The notes under the pieces were generated by a model, which had not been told where the DNA came from, searched no databases, and was given only the letters and a program-made list of their open reading frames with translations. From Orthonyx spaldingii (lineage: Eukaryota > Chordata > Aves > Passeriformes > Orthonychidae): 64,000 nucleotides of DNA. Shown one piece after another: positions 21,445 through 34,765 of the stretch (position 1 is the first letter of the stretch; every line of letters begins with the position of its first letter). The stretch is taken from the NCBI GenBank assembly GCA_013397795.1, contig VZTJ01004373.1, forward strand, positions 460,932 to 524,931. The letters run 5' to 3'. Both the position numbers and the translations under genes were made by a program.

Positions 21445-24050
21445 TTGACTTTCTAAAGACTTCTCAAGCCTTCACTGTGAGGCATCCATGGCTGTGATGC
21501 CCCACATGCTCACACTTGGGAATAGTCAGCACAAGGAAGTTCATGGCTACAGGAGACCTAGTACAGCAGCCACATATTAGAAAGCTACTGCTGGCAAACG
21601 GAAGGGTCCACCCTAGCTCTGCCCTCTTTCCTCTGAGCTTGAACAACATCCAACTCAAGCCTCAGCAGAGGCCACTCTAGTACATGTACAAAAGTGGTTT
21701 CTATAAAAAGAGGAAAGAAGGCCACCAGTTATATGAGACCTCAGTGACAGTGGTAGGATCCGTGAAAAGGCAGGGGAGAGGAGAGGCCACACATGAAGAC
21801 CAAGGCAGGTGGCTATGTCATGAATTGTTCCTCATCCCTGTCTCACTTGACTCCCCACGCAAGCCCAAAGGTGATGGCCAACAGCTTTCTCCTCCTACAG
21901 TTTCCATGATGAACCAGCTGGGACAGAGGGCACCTCAGTGCGCACCTGCACTTCTGTGTGATACTTTTCTCTTTCCCTTCACTTTTGGGATCTACACCCT
22001 AGCAGACCCCAAGATCTCTTGCATCCTTGCAGTGAGTGTGCACTGGTCTCACTCAGCCAACACACAGCAGTTAAATTAGGCTGACATACAGCCTTTTGTC
22101 CTGATGGCAACACAGAACAAGCCACATCACCTGATTTAGCTGGGTGTGCTATCAAGTTCAAGGATCCATCAGTTCCAAGACCCTCCGTCATTGTGCTCAT
22201 AGCCCTCACAGCAGTGTGGTGCCCCTCCTTGGATCTTCAAGCACCCCAAAAACCTGGCAATACTCAAAGCTGTTCAGAAGCTCTGACATGCTGATGAGGA
22301 AAAAGCAGTATAGTATAGAGGAGTAAACAGCAGGCAGTAAACCAAGGCCACGGATTAACCAACTCATCTTTGATTTTTCTCCTTCCTGTCCCCCGCCTTC
22401 TTCCTCTATCCCGCTTCCAAGNNNNNNNNNNNNNNNNNNNNNNNNNNNNNNNNNNNNNNNNNNNNNNNNNNNNNNNNNNNNNNNNCCCCCACCCCAAGCC
22501 CCAGAGGCCTGCATTGCACTCCAGGACCCTGAGAACAACTGCAAAGAGCCAGGAGGCCTCATATGAAAATCCAACAACCCTAGCGAGAATGTAATTGCCT
22601 CCAAAGCTAGCAGTGCTGGCAGGAGAAGCTGCCTTCAGTACAGCCTTTCCACAATCACATGCGTCACCCAGGTGCACAGCATCTTTTGCAAAGGCCCAAG
22701 GGACTCAACAGCTCTGTAAGGCCCGAAGAGAAGGGAAATTGCTATCAGGGACTCCTGTCGACTCCACAGCCCACCAAGGAGGCTGCTGGCTTCTACAGGC
22801 CATCCCCCATCTGTTGGAATAGCAGGAAGTTTTACGTTAGCAATAAAAAATAAAAAATGCTAGAGTCCAACTGGTGACTGAAGTCTGGTGCCAGGCTCTG
22901 CTGCAGAGACATCACAGCTGCTTACAGTGCCTGCTCGGAAAGAGGTGCTCATTAAACATTTGCCTTGGGTTTGTTTTCGCTGTTTGCTAAAAAGCAAACA
23001 TTCACAACAAAAATCTATGAGGGAGGGTTGCAAATCAAAAGTTTGATTTAATAAAAACAAATATTACCAGCCATCTGATTCTAGACTCTTCTTCCTTTGC
23101 CTTCTGCTCTTAGCCTTTAGGAGTTATTTTGAAAGGCTTAAGGCCACATGAACTAGAAGTGATATTTATTTTCTAATTGAGAACTGTAGATTTTCAGCTA
23201 AGAGATGAGGCTTTTGAGAAGACCCCAAGTAACCAATACACTCTTCAGAGCTGGCAGAAGGGGTTTTGTATCACAGAACTACCTCAAGATGCAGAAAGGA
23301 CTTTTCCGAGGTGGGTATTTTTGGTGGAGTTCCTGCCTTTTTTCCCAGATATGGAGATGCTTTCAATAGCTGCAAATACCTTCCATGCATGAGCTATGAA
23401 TACTGGCAGATCAAAGCTGAGGAGTTGGTCAACAAACTGGACTACTAAAACACAGAATGCTCATCAATGCCAGGCTGCTCAGAGGAAAGCTCTCATCAGC
23501 AGAATCCAGACAGCAGAGCTGTGAACAGAATTCAGAGTACCAACATCCCAATGTTAACAACAGATGAGGTCTCTAGCAGGTGTGGGAAGCTCGCAGCCAG
23601 TAGTTCAGGCAGCACCCACCACTTTGCATTATATGGCCCACCAGTACATGAGCTAACTCTGATGCTTGTACCGTTCAGCTGCACCTAAAGTAGTTTGAAA
23701 AGTTTACTTAGCAGGTTCCTCATGTTGCCCTGAAGCATATCAAGCTCTGGCTGGCTGCAAGCTCATCTACTGCCATACTAAGGACTGATCCTTCACATCT
23801 CCCACTGAAACTACCTCAGGCAGCCAGTAGTCCCTATGCACCACTGCTCTGCTGGCACCCCACACCAGAGCGCTGCTGTGCAGCATCCATGGAGCATGAG
23901 GTCACCTGCCTGCAGCTCTCCTGGTGGTGTCTCTGCCCCTGGGCCTGCTTGTCTCTGGGCCCACCCTTCTCAGTATGGCCAGCACCAAGCCAGTCTCGCC
24001 CAGCTCTCTGGACACCTGGGGGGAAGCTGGTCTCCTTGTGGAGCCACACT
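21445..24050. other. Non-coding sequence with an assembly gap
   Basis: No exon, clear transposon or regulatory block was recognised. Open frames on both strands are short and featureless. Confidence 0.5.
22422..22485. other. Assembly gap (64 N)
   Basis: Sixty-four N characters lie between a pyrimidine-rich left flank (CCTTCCTGTCCCCCGCC near 22381) and a C-rich right flank. The flanks suggest that a C/T-rich simple tract could not be sequenced or assembled. Confidence 0.98.
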
Positions 24051-24054
24051 GTGA

Positions 24055-24315
24055 GGCACTGACATGAATCGATCCAGATGTTCTCCACTTCTGATTGCTA
24101 CATTTTTTGTGACAAATTGATAAACTGCATCTCCACTCAGTTAAAGATTTGATCTCGCTCTCTTAATCCGCTATCAATAAGATATTAATCGTGCACCCGA
24201 CCCGTTCTGTTCCCCGTCTGCCTGCAAATCCAATAATCATTTCAGAATTCACAGCCGAGTGGGGCACTCCCTTCAAACAATTAATTATAGGGGAGTCTCA
24301 TTTATTTTCCCTGTA
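24055..24315. promoter_or_regulatory. Candidate conserved non-coding enhancer
   Basis: AT-rich and repeat-free, with scattered CpGs. It holds ATCGATCC (near 24068), TTGATAAACTGC (near 24117), TAATCC (24164-24169, bicoid/OTX/PITX type), ATCAATAAGATATTAATCG (near 24173) and CAATTAATTATAGG (near 24278). Several homeodomain classes are represented in about 250 bases. The enhancer role is inferred from composition. Confidence 0.5.
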
Positions 24316-24337
24316 ACTCTCTTCCCCCCTACCCCTC

Positions 24338-24383
24338 CCCTGCCTGCCTGTCTGTCTCGTTCTTCCTCCCTCCCTCCTTCCCC
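24338..24383 (+). repeat. Pyrimidine tetranucleotide-like tract
   Basis: CTGCCTGCCTGTCTGTCTCG grades into CCTCCCTCCCTCCTTCC. It is low-complexity (CTGN)n/(CCTC)n sequence. Confidence 0.8.
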
Positions 24384-25494
24384 AGCTGAAATTCATGCTC
24401 AGCAGAGACAGGAGGTGGGAGTGCAGTTTAGACTGGGAGCTGAAGAGGTCCTGCTGAACTCCCTTCCATTGGCTGCTCCACACAACAGATTAAACCCCAC
24501 TTTGCCCAGCCCCCACATATCTTTGAAGGTGGAGGCAAAATTCACCCCAAAGCTAAAAACCTGGATAATCCCCACTGCTGCATAGTCCCTCTAACACCTC
24601 TAGCATTTGTTCTGCCAATGACTTGGGATTTCCACCTCTGGCCAGCGAGGACAGGGTTTATTCATGCCTAGACCCACATGCCTCAGGGCAACTCAGGTAA
24701 AGGACAGTTGGATGAGAAGTCTCTGTGTGGGCCATGAGGATGGATGAACTGATGACAGCTCAGCTTTATGCACATATCCCACTGACATTTTGTAATAGCC
24801 TGCTCTGCTATCTGAGTGCTTCTTGATTTGGACTTTAGAGATTTAGTTTCTGTCCCTGGTCCAGAGGAGAACCAAGCCTTCCTGGCCAGCTGTGGTCTCA
24901 GACAAGGTCTCACTGCACTATTCCTTCCCTGCCCAACCTCTTCTGACACTGCATCTCAACTGCCAGCCCATTTCAGATGATGTTGTTTTAGTCTATGCAA
25001 TAATTTCTAGTCATAGCATTCATATGAAGGCCAGATACACAAATTAAAGTAGTTTGTGTCCCAAATTTGCTACCACAAGTGCTGGAGACCAAGAATGTCA
25101 CCCATTGGGAGGTAAAAGGTTGCAAAGAACCACAAAACATGCAAAGTCTTTCATTGTCCATGCTACAAATACCAAGGAAAAAGCATAAGTTAAAGTGTCC
25201 CTCACTGTCAGAGGACTCACTCTTGAGGTGCATCTTTTGCTTCATCCTCTTTGTCATCCTCCCCCATTTACCTCAAACCCCACAGGAGACAGAGGCACTA
25301 GGACCAGAGATGGGAAGCACTGGGAGAGAGAAGCTGTCACCAGTAATAGCTGCTGTAAGCATTGGCAGGAAGGCCAGAGGAAAGCGTGTCTCTGCTCCTG
25401 TGTGGGGACAGGAGCAGGGCTCTGACAAGCTCTTTAAGCTCCCCAGGCTCCAGAAAATGCTGTGCAAAGTGTTTTAGCAACAAAAGTCTTGAGA
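24384..25494. other. Non-coding sequence, nothing distinctive
   Basis: A 136-codon plus frame (25067-25477) has no domain. No repeats or regulatory block stand out. Confidence 0.5.
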
Positions 25495-26110
25495 AGAACA
25501 AACACTCTAATCCCTTAATGAGCCGGCTGATCCCCCATCTTGGCTCTGGCTACTCTAAAGAGCCACACGCTCCCCTCCTCCCTGGCCCCCGACCCCCTTT
25601 GGAGCAACCCACTGCGGCCGCCTCAGAACCAATTCAAGGTGCTCTTCAGGATCCAATCCAATTACTCTGCATCCTGCTGAGCGGCCCCACAGACAGACTG
25701 GCTCTTTCAGGGCAGAGTCTTATGGCCTGTTAATCCTCCCCTCATTAAAAGACCTTGTTCCTCCCTCCTCAGAGATGAAAAAAAAAAACCCCACAAAAAC
25801 CCCCTCAACCCCACACTGGGAAAAGTTTATGCAAGAGAGCCCCAAAGCGGAGCATGAAAGCTGGCCTGCAAGCTGCGGCCTCTGCCCGCTCCCAGGGGTC
25901 ACCTCTGCACAACACAGGAGTATCTCTGCCTCCTCCTGCCCTCAGACCTGGCTCACCCATGGAGAGGACAGGCAGACAGCCGTCCCTCACACTCTTCTTG
26001 CACTGTGGCTTTATTGGCTTCTCTTTAATAGGCCTGTCATTAAGGCAGGAGGAAGCTGGGTGGGAGGGTTCCCATAAAACCAATGCCTCAGCTAATGAAC
26101 ACAGCACCTG
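25495..26110. promoter_or_regulatory. Weak candidate regulatory region
   Basis: Two sub-blocks, CTTAATGAGCCGGCTGATC near 25516 and GGCTTTATTGG...TTTAATAGGCCTGTCATTAAGG near 26004-26045, look like enhancer sequence. They are separated by an A/C-rich low-complexity stretch (25775-25815) and GC-rich sequence. Evidence is weaker than for the other candidates. Confidence 0.3.
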
Positions 26111-28775
26111 AGGGGAAAGGACGCAGGAGTGGTGGTTGTTGGTCACACAGGACTGAGCTGGCTGTCGACAGCCTTGCAAGGACAAGGTTCCCTCCTCAAT
26201 GGGAGAGGAAATGCCAGAGCAGCCCCCTCTGCCATCCGCCCCTCTGGTGTGACACCAGGTAGGAGGGACCAGGGTCTCCATCCCGGAGGGTGGCCATTCT
26301 CACACCTGGGAGTTCTCCTCAACACTTAGCTGGAGGGATGAGTCAGAAGTCAGCCAGCTGCAACCACCTTCTAACAAACGTGCAATGCTGCTGTGATTTT
26401 TGCGCCTCTCCTGCTTCCTTCTGCTGGAGGATGCAGTCACAAACCCCAGCGTTTTCCCTCCAGTTGCACATGCTATCTGACCAACTCAGGTTCAAATCCA
26501 CCAGTCTCACTTAGATACTGCTACTGGTACCAGTACTCATTAGCCCATCAATAGAGTGTAATGAAGAGTAGGATCACTGCTCTTCTGAGGGAAGATCCAT
26601 GTATATATAAGCCAGACATTCCCTGCAGCAGGTGTCTTTAACTTAACTTGTTACACATGGTAAAAAAGAAATATGGTAATGCTAAGAAAATACTTCATAG
26701 TCATGTTTTCCAAAATATATAGTTCTGATTGTTACTGTCTGGTAAGCTGGATTTACGTCCCCACCAGCACACCACAGTGCAGAATTTCAGTCCCAGGTCC
26801 CACGAGTGTTAAAAACATTGCTAAAGATGGAGACAAACCTAGTAAGTTTGGGTGAAAGATAATAACAAAACCAGAGTTAGGTGGTATGATAGGATAACAG
26901 CAGGAGCTTCTCTCTAAAGATATGGAAATAAAAATGAAGCAGAATAAAATTAAGGGAGAACTTTCCTGGTAGTGAAACTCACTAGGAATATTCACTATTT
27001 AAAACCCTAAGAAAATTGCATGGAGGAAAACGGCTGTAGGGGTGCCAGAAGAGCCTGAGCAGGTGTTGCAGTACAACACAGACCTTGGGGAATCACAGTT
27101 TTATTCTTGGTCCTGATGCCAGTTTGCAGTACAGCCTCACCACATTAAATTCGTCGCATGTTCAGATAATGCTCCCATCCCTCCAGCTGCCAACATACAG
27201 AAGTCACTTGCCAAATTTAGCATAGCCAGTCAGGCTCTCAGTTGGAGGTAACATAAACATCATGATTTCTGAGCTCAGGAGAATGTTGATAATTCCACAA
27301 AGTCTTCTCAAAGTTGAGGCAGGCTCACAATTCACATGAAAGCTGCTATGGAAGTGGTCAACCTCCCTCCAGAGCTGCAAGAGTTCCTGGCAGTCATAAC
27401 ATGTATGGAAAGGAGCCACAAGAATGAAGCAACTAATTTTTGTGAGGCAAATGGCTCATCCCAGCTTGGACTAACCCAGGAACTGGTGAGTCAGGCTCTG
27501 CTCTGGCTATGCACTCTAAGGAACAACATATCTGTGATGGTTTGATGTGATGGGGCTCAGGATTACAGCTGACTGAGAAGGATTTCAGTAATAATGAAAG
27601 GCATGATTAGGTCTTCCTAAAATTTTATTGTTGCAGGAAATAGCAGCAAGGACTTACTAAGCATTTCCACAGTAGATACCTGAATTTTTTTTCTTCTAAG
27701 ACAGAATAAGGAAATGAACATACTAAGCTGAAAGAGACATTTTTTAGTGTGGTTTTGGTTTGAGTTAAGTTTTTGGGAGAAAAAATGAACACAACATTCA
27801 AATTTCTGACAACTTCTTTTTTCACTCCTCAGGAAAAAAAAAAAAATTCCTTACCGGTCTGTCACAGGCCCCAGGGAGGTGAACTGCATGATCTAATTGG
27901 GCATTATCTCAGTCTTCTCAAATTTCTTTCTTGTCACACAGTCTGCTTTCTGACCTATGCCAAGAGAAACAACGTTGGCATGCATCCTTTTTGGCTTTGA
28001 CAGAGCCTTTTTCTCCTCAGCTCTCTTCCACAAATTCTTTCTAGTTATGCCATCTCATCTATTCACTTTGCACTTGCACATTTAACACCGTAATTACAAC
28101 ACACAAGATTAGAAATCAGACTCACCTTTTCTCACCTAGGGCTGTTTTCTTCTTGTTCTTTGTACTCCCTTCAATATGACCAATGAAACCCACTTGTTCA
28201 CTTCACTTTTTGTGGTAGTGGTCAGGTTTAATTTTATTCTTTCTTATTGAACACAGCCATCTGCAGAGAACTACTTTGCTCAAGAACTTGGTTTCTGCTC
28301 ACTGGTTGTCTGCCATCAGGTGATAAGTCCTCCCCATCTGTTGTTTGAAATTATTTTCTAAATGATTTCTGTGAATGATTCCAACTGTCTTGGTCAGCTT
28401 TGACTGGATAGAGTGGTCACACATTCCATTTCTTTCCCCATGAGTCTTCAGTACCTTTTAAAGTCAGGTCTTGGATGACAATCTTGGAATTTTTAGAACA
28501 AAATAATTTTCCATTAGCTCCCAGTAAATTTTACTTACAAGTGCCTTGTTCCACAAATACTATGACTAGCAAACCTGTCTACTAGAAGACCATCAGAAAA
28601 CACGCACCTAAGAGAGAAGTCACAAGGAAATTTAAGTTTTTTGTTGGATAGTTCACTAACTGAAAATGCTTTCTGTGTGAAGATTTACTTCATTGTAGGC
28701 TGAGTTCAGCAATGCTGCTGCAAATGCAGACCTGGTCCTTTGACACCACACAGAATTCTGAGAGCTCTGGACTCG
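26111..28775. other. Non-coding, AT-rich sequence, nothing distinctive
   Basis: A13 lies at 27834-27846. Frames above 60 codons are absent from about 28000 to 28990. No exon or repeat was identified with confidence. Confidence 0.5.
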
Positions 28776-28779
28776 ATCC

Positions 28780-28855
28780 AGCAAAATATTTAAGCACACG
28801 AGCAGCTTAAGAAATTAAGTGCATGGTTAAATATCTAGCTAGATCAGGGCCAAAA
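28780..28855. repeat. Palindromic old interspersed repeat
   Basis: AATATTTAAGCACACGAGC on the left and GTGCATGGTTAAATAT on the right are near reverse complements, and the block ends in AGATCAGGGCC. The same left word and a similar AATCAGGGCC end occur at 46428-46490, and a related palindrome lies at 9985-10045. It is probably an ancient non-autonomous element. Confidence 0.5.
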
Positions 28856-31390
28856 CATTTGGCATCTCATAGGATTGCTCCATAAAAACGTTCTTCATTT
28901 TTAAAAAGGTCATGTTTCATCAAAAATATATTAGGAATTACCAACTTCCTTTTTAAATGCACTTTAACATGGTTATCTAACATAATATCATGCCTTTAAC
29001 CCTTTTCTCTGGAGACAGTTATTTAGAGGAAGGGTTCTTATATCATGTCACTCAGCTACAACACAAAGCTAATTTCTTGCCAAGGTGTCACCTGGGAATC
29101 CCCCCCGCCGTTGTGACCAATTTCAACACGTTCCAGCAAAGAAGGAAGGGTGGTCTGAAGGACACAAATATGCAAAGACTCATAATTTGCAAGGGGTATG
29201 TTCCAAAACAGTGTTTGTAGCAGGACGTCAAGGGGCTGGTCCAGATGTGGAGGTCAGATACAAGTGTAGGAGCCAGACTTGCTCTCTCTTTGTGAAGCAA
29301 TTACTTGCACTGTGGTTAGCACAGACTGTGAGATAGAGATCAGAGCCCTCTGTGCTACCTACCAGCATGAACGCAGAGTTACTGTCCCATAGACCTTCTG
29401 TCCAAGTAACCACAGCAAAAACTGGGAGGGGAAACTGCGCTTTGCCAACCAACAGAGCAAAAAGCTTTTCCGTCTCTCTTCCCAGAAGCAGTTACAGGGG
29501 CTAGCATTGGGGAAGACTACAGGACATTGGCAAGATCTCTTCCTTCATGCTTGAAACACCACCTCATAAGTTTAATTGCTGACCAAGCTGACACATGGTC
29601 CACTACGTTCTCCTCTGCCCACTGCCATCTTCACTAGTCTATCCCTGTACCCAAGTACTGGGGACACTGGAAGTCCATGGGGGCAGGGACTTGCACCAGT
29701 ATCTCCCAGAAGTGATAGGTTAAGAGGAAGTCAAGTCGAGCTAGATGGCCCTTTACTGATCCTCCCTCTTAGGGCCATAAATAGCTCTATCCTCTGTGAC
29801 CGGCAGCCCTTCCCCTCCTCTGCCCCCTCCCCAGCACAAGGCTGCTCCTTGCCCTTTGCAGATCATTGTCTCCCTGTTAATTGCTCTGTCTAGGAGGAAC
29901 AGGTCAGCAGCTTCAGGTGAGAGCCAGAGAAAGCTGTTAATAAGTAAATGATAAAAAAAAAGTTACAAAATGAACTTGTTTCTTTACAGGACTTGCCTTG
30001 CAATTTGGCAACCACAACTGTCCTGTTGCAAAAGGGTTCTTTTGTCTCTCCTTGACCCAAAACTCTGACAGTAATGTTAAGCACAAACATGTGACCTCCA
30101 GCTCCAAAGGAGTGTGTGTTTGTGTGTGTGCACAGGTCTTGCCAGTTTAGAGGCTGCCCTGATGGCCCCACTGTATCTCTCTGTCTATGTTACTAAACAA
30201 AACAAAGCAGGAAACAATATGCCCTCAAATCATTCCTACTGTTTAACTACAGGCTCCCTGGCTGGGGGATGGTTCTGTCTCTCAGACAGTGCATGGCGAC
30301 AGCCTGTGACACCAACCAGCCCCACTAGACAGCACGGATAAAACCTCCAGCGTCATCCAGCATGCCTTGCACCCCTGGACACCATTACTTGCCACACCTC
30401 GGGGCTCCATCGTGCTCTGATGCTCCTGAGATGCAGTGTTGCACCTTCCTGTGATGCCCTCTCTCAGCATGAGCCATGCAGTGCCACACAGGAGCCATGG
30501 TGCTGCAGAACCAGCAGTCCCAGCCATTGCTGCTGTCTGTAAGTGTCACAAAACACACGGAACTCACACGAAATCTCTCAAAACCAAGTACAACATGAGA
30601 GATGAAGCATTTGGAGCGCACACAAGCCACCAGCTCCATCCCATAGGAGACATTGCAGGAAGAAACTTCTCATGTTAGGAGACCTCAGAACAGACTTGTT
30701 CCCAGTCCGAGAACCAACCGGAGGGCCTAAATTTCCCCTGGAAACTACCCTGGAGTTGTGCCATCTGGCTTATTGGACATGCTGTGGCTCCTGCCCCTGT
30801 CCATGGCATAGTCATTCCTGTTGCTGCCCCTTCCCAGGAGGAGGTGCTGTAGGGTGGTGGCCACACTCCTCCGCTCTCCAGCTTTGTGAGCCTAACCCTG
30901 TGGGGTCTCATATTCCTTTGAAACCTGAGCTGTGTTGATGGATATATTTGCTGGCTGCCTCCCGTCTCTCCTGGGCTCAGGCTGCCCTGTCTGGACGTTC
31001 TGTGAGGGAGAGGGGTCTGGAGTTTAAGAGCGTTATTGTTACCGGAGGAAGGAATTTTTGGTCCTATAAATCAGAGGCAGGCAGGAGTAGGGCCAGCATA
31101 CTTGGGCTGTGTGAACAAACTTCATTTCCTGGGAGACTGGCCTTCAATCACCCTCTGTCATACTCCACTGATCAGAGGTGGACATGAGAGGAGTTCATTA
31201 AGGTGGAAGAAAAATAATATAATAGGTCCTCCCCATGCATGCACTATTCCCGACCCCTGGGGGTGGCAAGACATCCCTTCCTTGTGCTGAGATCCAAAAC
31301 ACATACACACACAGAGCCACTCACCCTGAATATGCTGGTATTCCCCTGCCTAAGCAAATTTCCTTCTAAAAATGGACACCTCGAACACAG
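28856..31390. other. Non-coding sequence, nothing distinctive
   Basis: It contains a short GT run near 30112-30130 and a CA run near 31303-31312. Open frames of up to about 105 codons on both strands have no domains. Confidence 0.5.
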
Positions 31391-31394
31391 ACCG

Positions 31395-31600
31395 AGGTTT
31401 TTTTTCTGGCTACTTTTCAGATGAACTCAGTTCCACTGTCTGTTGACTTGCTTTGTAATTCTTGGCTGCACTCTGTCGGAGAAGAATCAGGTCCAGCACT
31501 CGAGGCAAAAGGAATCGACAATTTTCTGAGCAAAACAGAACACTCAAAGCTCTCCTTGCTGATTTTGTTTCCTGGCTTTCTGAATGGATCTTTTTTTTTT
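31395..31600. promoter_or_regulatory. Weak candidate regulatory block
   Basis: Repeat-free sequence with isolated CpGs (CTGTCGGAGAAG near 31471, ACTCGAGGC near 31498, GGAATCGAC near 31511) set in AT-rich DNA. It has the composition seen in the stronger candidates but no clear cluster of binding words. Confidence 0.25.
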
Positions 31601-31639
31601 AGGAGATTATCTCTTCTGTTTCTCTTTACCATCCTTTGG

Positions 31640-33594
31640 CACTACTAGTTTTGATTGAAATTAGGAAAAGGGGCAAGAATGTTAAGTAGGCAAAAATTAG
31701 AAAAATAAATACATTCAGTGAAATGAGAAAATATTTTGAGTTAAGGATATGGAAAAACCCTGAAGAGGAGAATTGTTTACAAAAAGTTTTGTGTTTTCAA
31801 GAACAAATTGTGAGCCAACCTGCTGTGTGGAAACACAGAAAAGAGCTCTAGTAAGGCCCAAGAGACTGAGCTGGTGTCTGACATGGACTGGTGCAGTGGT
31901 GATACCACGTGGAATAAAAGCCTTTCAGACTTCTGAGCTTGTCTGGGTTGTTGGCATCCATGTATATGCTTGTCACAGAAAGCATAACTGAAAGAAAGAC
32001 ATGATTTATTCTTTTGATCACTTCGAAAACACTTTTCTTAGCAGTTCATATGTTTATAAGATACAAATACAAACCAGAGCTTGGGCCACAGGACTCAGGA
32101 AACTGATACAAGATAAATAATGTTAATTTGGAGGTGCTGCCCAAGTCCAGCTTGAGGCTGGTGAACAGCTGGTGCTCTCACCTCCTGTGTGATAAATAGA
32201 GCCACCCATGGTTTAGGGAGCTCCTTACTTGCAAGCAGTTTTAATCGATGTCTAGTTATGCTGCTGGACTCAGATCCTGGAGAAATTTGTGGTTCTGTCC
32301 GGGCAGACAAGGGAGCCCAGGCACTGCCACCCTTGGTTCCAGTGTCTCACCTCTCTGTCTGTGATGTCTAGAAGGACCAAATCCACCCAGCAGGAAATGA
32401 GGACGGGTTTGTGTGAACTGGTCCTGGGAACAGAAAACTCTGGAACCTAGAAAGTGCACTGTGGAGCAGGAGCCTTTGCTCACGACCATGACTTCACAAG
32501 GCAGTGCCTCACGTTCCTCACTTTAGCACAGTTCTGCTGTTGACAGTTGTGCATATCCTGGCACAGGTGGCCAGCTGCAGCAGGAGCACTCCTTCAGCCT
32601 TGGCTGGTAAGGGAAAGCCCAGAGACCTGCGTCTTCTGGGGCAAAAGCAGAAGGTTGGTGAGCTCACAGGGGCTGAGGGATACACTGATTCAGTGCATCC
32701 TCTGCAAAGATCATACCAAGAAAATTCTTCTTCTGTATGATCTCTTATGGTCTCCAAGGAAAGTAGCAAGGTACATCCACAAGCAGGTGAGCAATCTCAA
32801 GTGGTAGCAGACTGCTCCTGGTTTGAGAAGCAGCTCTTACATTGGTGGGTATAAAATGAGTCCTTCTGGTTAATATCCAGAGGCTGAAGCTGGATAGCGA
32901 GGCAAAACCGGTAGTATTTAATCATCCCAGAAAATGCTGGAGGATATTCTCAGAAGATTTCTTTTAGGGACAGGTGCTGCATAAAAAACATAGAACTGTC
33001 TGGTACTAACATCTCCTCTAGAGAGAGAGATCAGACATTTCAGTGGCACTTGATGAATAGTCACTGAAGGATTTTGCAGGCTTCCCAGATGAAAGAGGTT
33101 GTTGGAAAACAGGACTATGGGGTGGCTTTTCCACCCTGGTTGTTCATCACCAGAAGGCTGTTTGCAAACCTACCTTTTTATTTACTGCATTAAATCTTTC
33201 TGAATGGACTTTCTGCACTATATCTAAAAGGACAGCTGTATAGTTGTTAATGGATATACACCTCTGTTGGCTTTGAAGCTGCTCAGCATATCTGCATTAA
33301 AGAAAAGTTCACTACGTTTGTTGAGAAACGCCAGAGAACCAGGATAAAATAACTCAAATCTCTGCTGGACTGAAAAGCAAAGGGGATAGAACAACTAAGC
33401 TAAAAATATAAGGCCGTCACTGCAGTAGAGAGGAGAGAACAACATACCATATTGATAATGCACTGGCTGGGGTCAAGGGACTGTGGCTGGAGCTATGCAA
33501 GAGTACTGTAAGAAGAAAGTATATGAGAGAGGTGTACCCTATACCCAAATACAGCTGTGTGCCCTAGCCCACTCCCACTACATCAGAGCTCTCT
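31640..33594. other. Non-coding sequence, nothing distinctive
   Basis: AT-rich at 31640-31780, mixed afterwards. No frame above 60 codons lies between 32807 and 33785. No exon or repeat was recognised. Confidence 0.5.
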
Positions 33595-33735
33595 TTGGGT
33601 CATTAGTGCTTGTTTTAATTTATTTCACCAATTTTATCGCTGGAAACACACAGTGATTTGCAACCTTTCCTGAGTGCACAGATTAATAAGTCTTCTTCTC
33701 ACTTCCCCTAGAGACAATTAGCACATAGCCATGAT
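33595..33735. promoter_or_regulatory. Weak candidate regulatory block
   Basis: TGGGTCATTAGTGC, TTTTAATTTATTTCACC, TTTTATCGCTGG and ACAGATTAATAAG words occur within 140 bases of repeat-free, AT-rich sequence. A role is inferred only. Confidence 0.3.
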
Positions 33736-34707
33736 GGGAAATGACTGTGAGGAACACACAGGCAATATGCTGTGAGAGCTAGACATGGCGCTTAATTCTG
33801 CTTACACACAAGGTCACTTGAAAGCCACTACCCATGCCGTCCTCATGGAGAGAAAAGCCACCCCCATCACTGGGCAGAACACACAACAAAACGGACTGAG
33901 CCACCTCTGGGGCACATCTGGTCACAGGGTGCAGTTTGAATGCAGAGTCCTCTGGAAAGCTGGCATCTACTGGCCAGAAGGAGGTAGAGATCCCAGCCCC
34001 TTGCCTGTTACACCACTGATTTTGTGTGTGCCTTTGAAGCCTCTTCTGCCTTTTTGGAATTGACCTTGCTTTAGGTGGAGGTAAGTCCAGACACCTCCCA
34101 GAGTCTCTTCCAGTCTGAACTGTTTTGTGACTGTGACACTCTTCTCTTAACGTAACAGCACCCCAAGTTGTAACTCAGCCTAGGAGAGAGTTACAGCAAA
34201 TGTCCTTAAGGCTACAGACTTGACTTCCAGCCTCAGAAGGCTTTACTGTTATATGAAACATAACCAACAGATTGAAAAAAAATCCCAACCAAAATAATGT
34301 GATAATCTTCCTCTTTTCTTTCAGGTTTGTCTGTTGCTTTCCTTCCCAAGCCATCACTCTCTGACCTCCAGGCAGCTGCCCCCTTGTAAGCGCTCTTACA
34401 GACTTGGATTTTAAAACAAAGACCAAGAATTCAAACTCATCCTTTCAAAACCAAAGGGGAAAGAGGTGGCAAAAATACGCTGATAATTTTCTCACAGTTT
34501 TTTTTTTAGCTTACTGAAACTTCTTTCTTCCAGTTCTGAGAAGTCAACAATACTTCTATCCTTCAAAACAGAAAAAGATCCAGATTCTGAGAGTGAATAT
34601 TCAAGAAAATTTTATCTTAAGTTTTGGGAAACTTGCAGTCCTTTTTATCTCCACAAGTATTTTTTAAATAATCCTTTCCACATACGTTCTGATGAAAATG
34701 AATATAG
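33736..34707. other. Non-coding sequence, nothing distinctive
   Basis: A 92-codon plus frame (33785-34063) shows no domain. T/A-rich at 34480-34700. Confidence 0.5.
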
Positions 34708-34765
34708 TAAACCCCGCTTTACATGCAGGAGAACTGAGTCAGATACAGATAAAACCAAATATGGT
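34708..34765 (-). mobile_element. Possible MIR-like relic
   Basis: AAACCCCGCTTTACATGCAGGAGAACTGAG resembles the reverse-complemented MIR tail segment ('accccattttacagatgaggaaactgagg'). It is short and diverged. Confidence 0.4.

Noticed and set aside
26465..26530. AGGTTCAAATCCACC word as a tRNA-SINE
   Set aside because: The B-box-like word stands alone; no MIR core follows.
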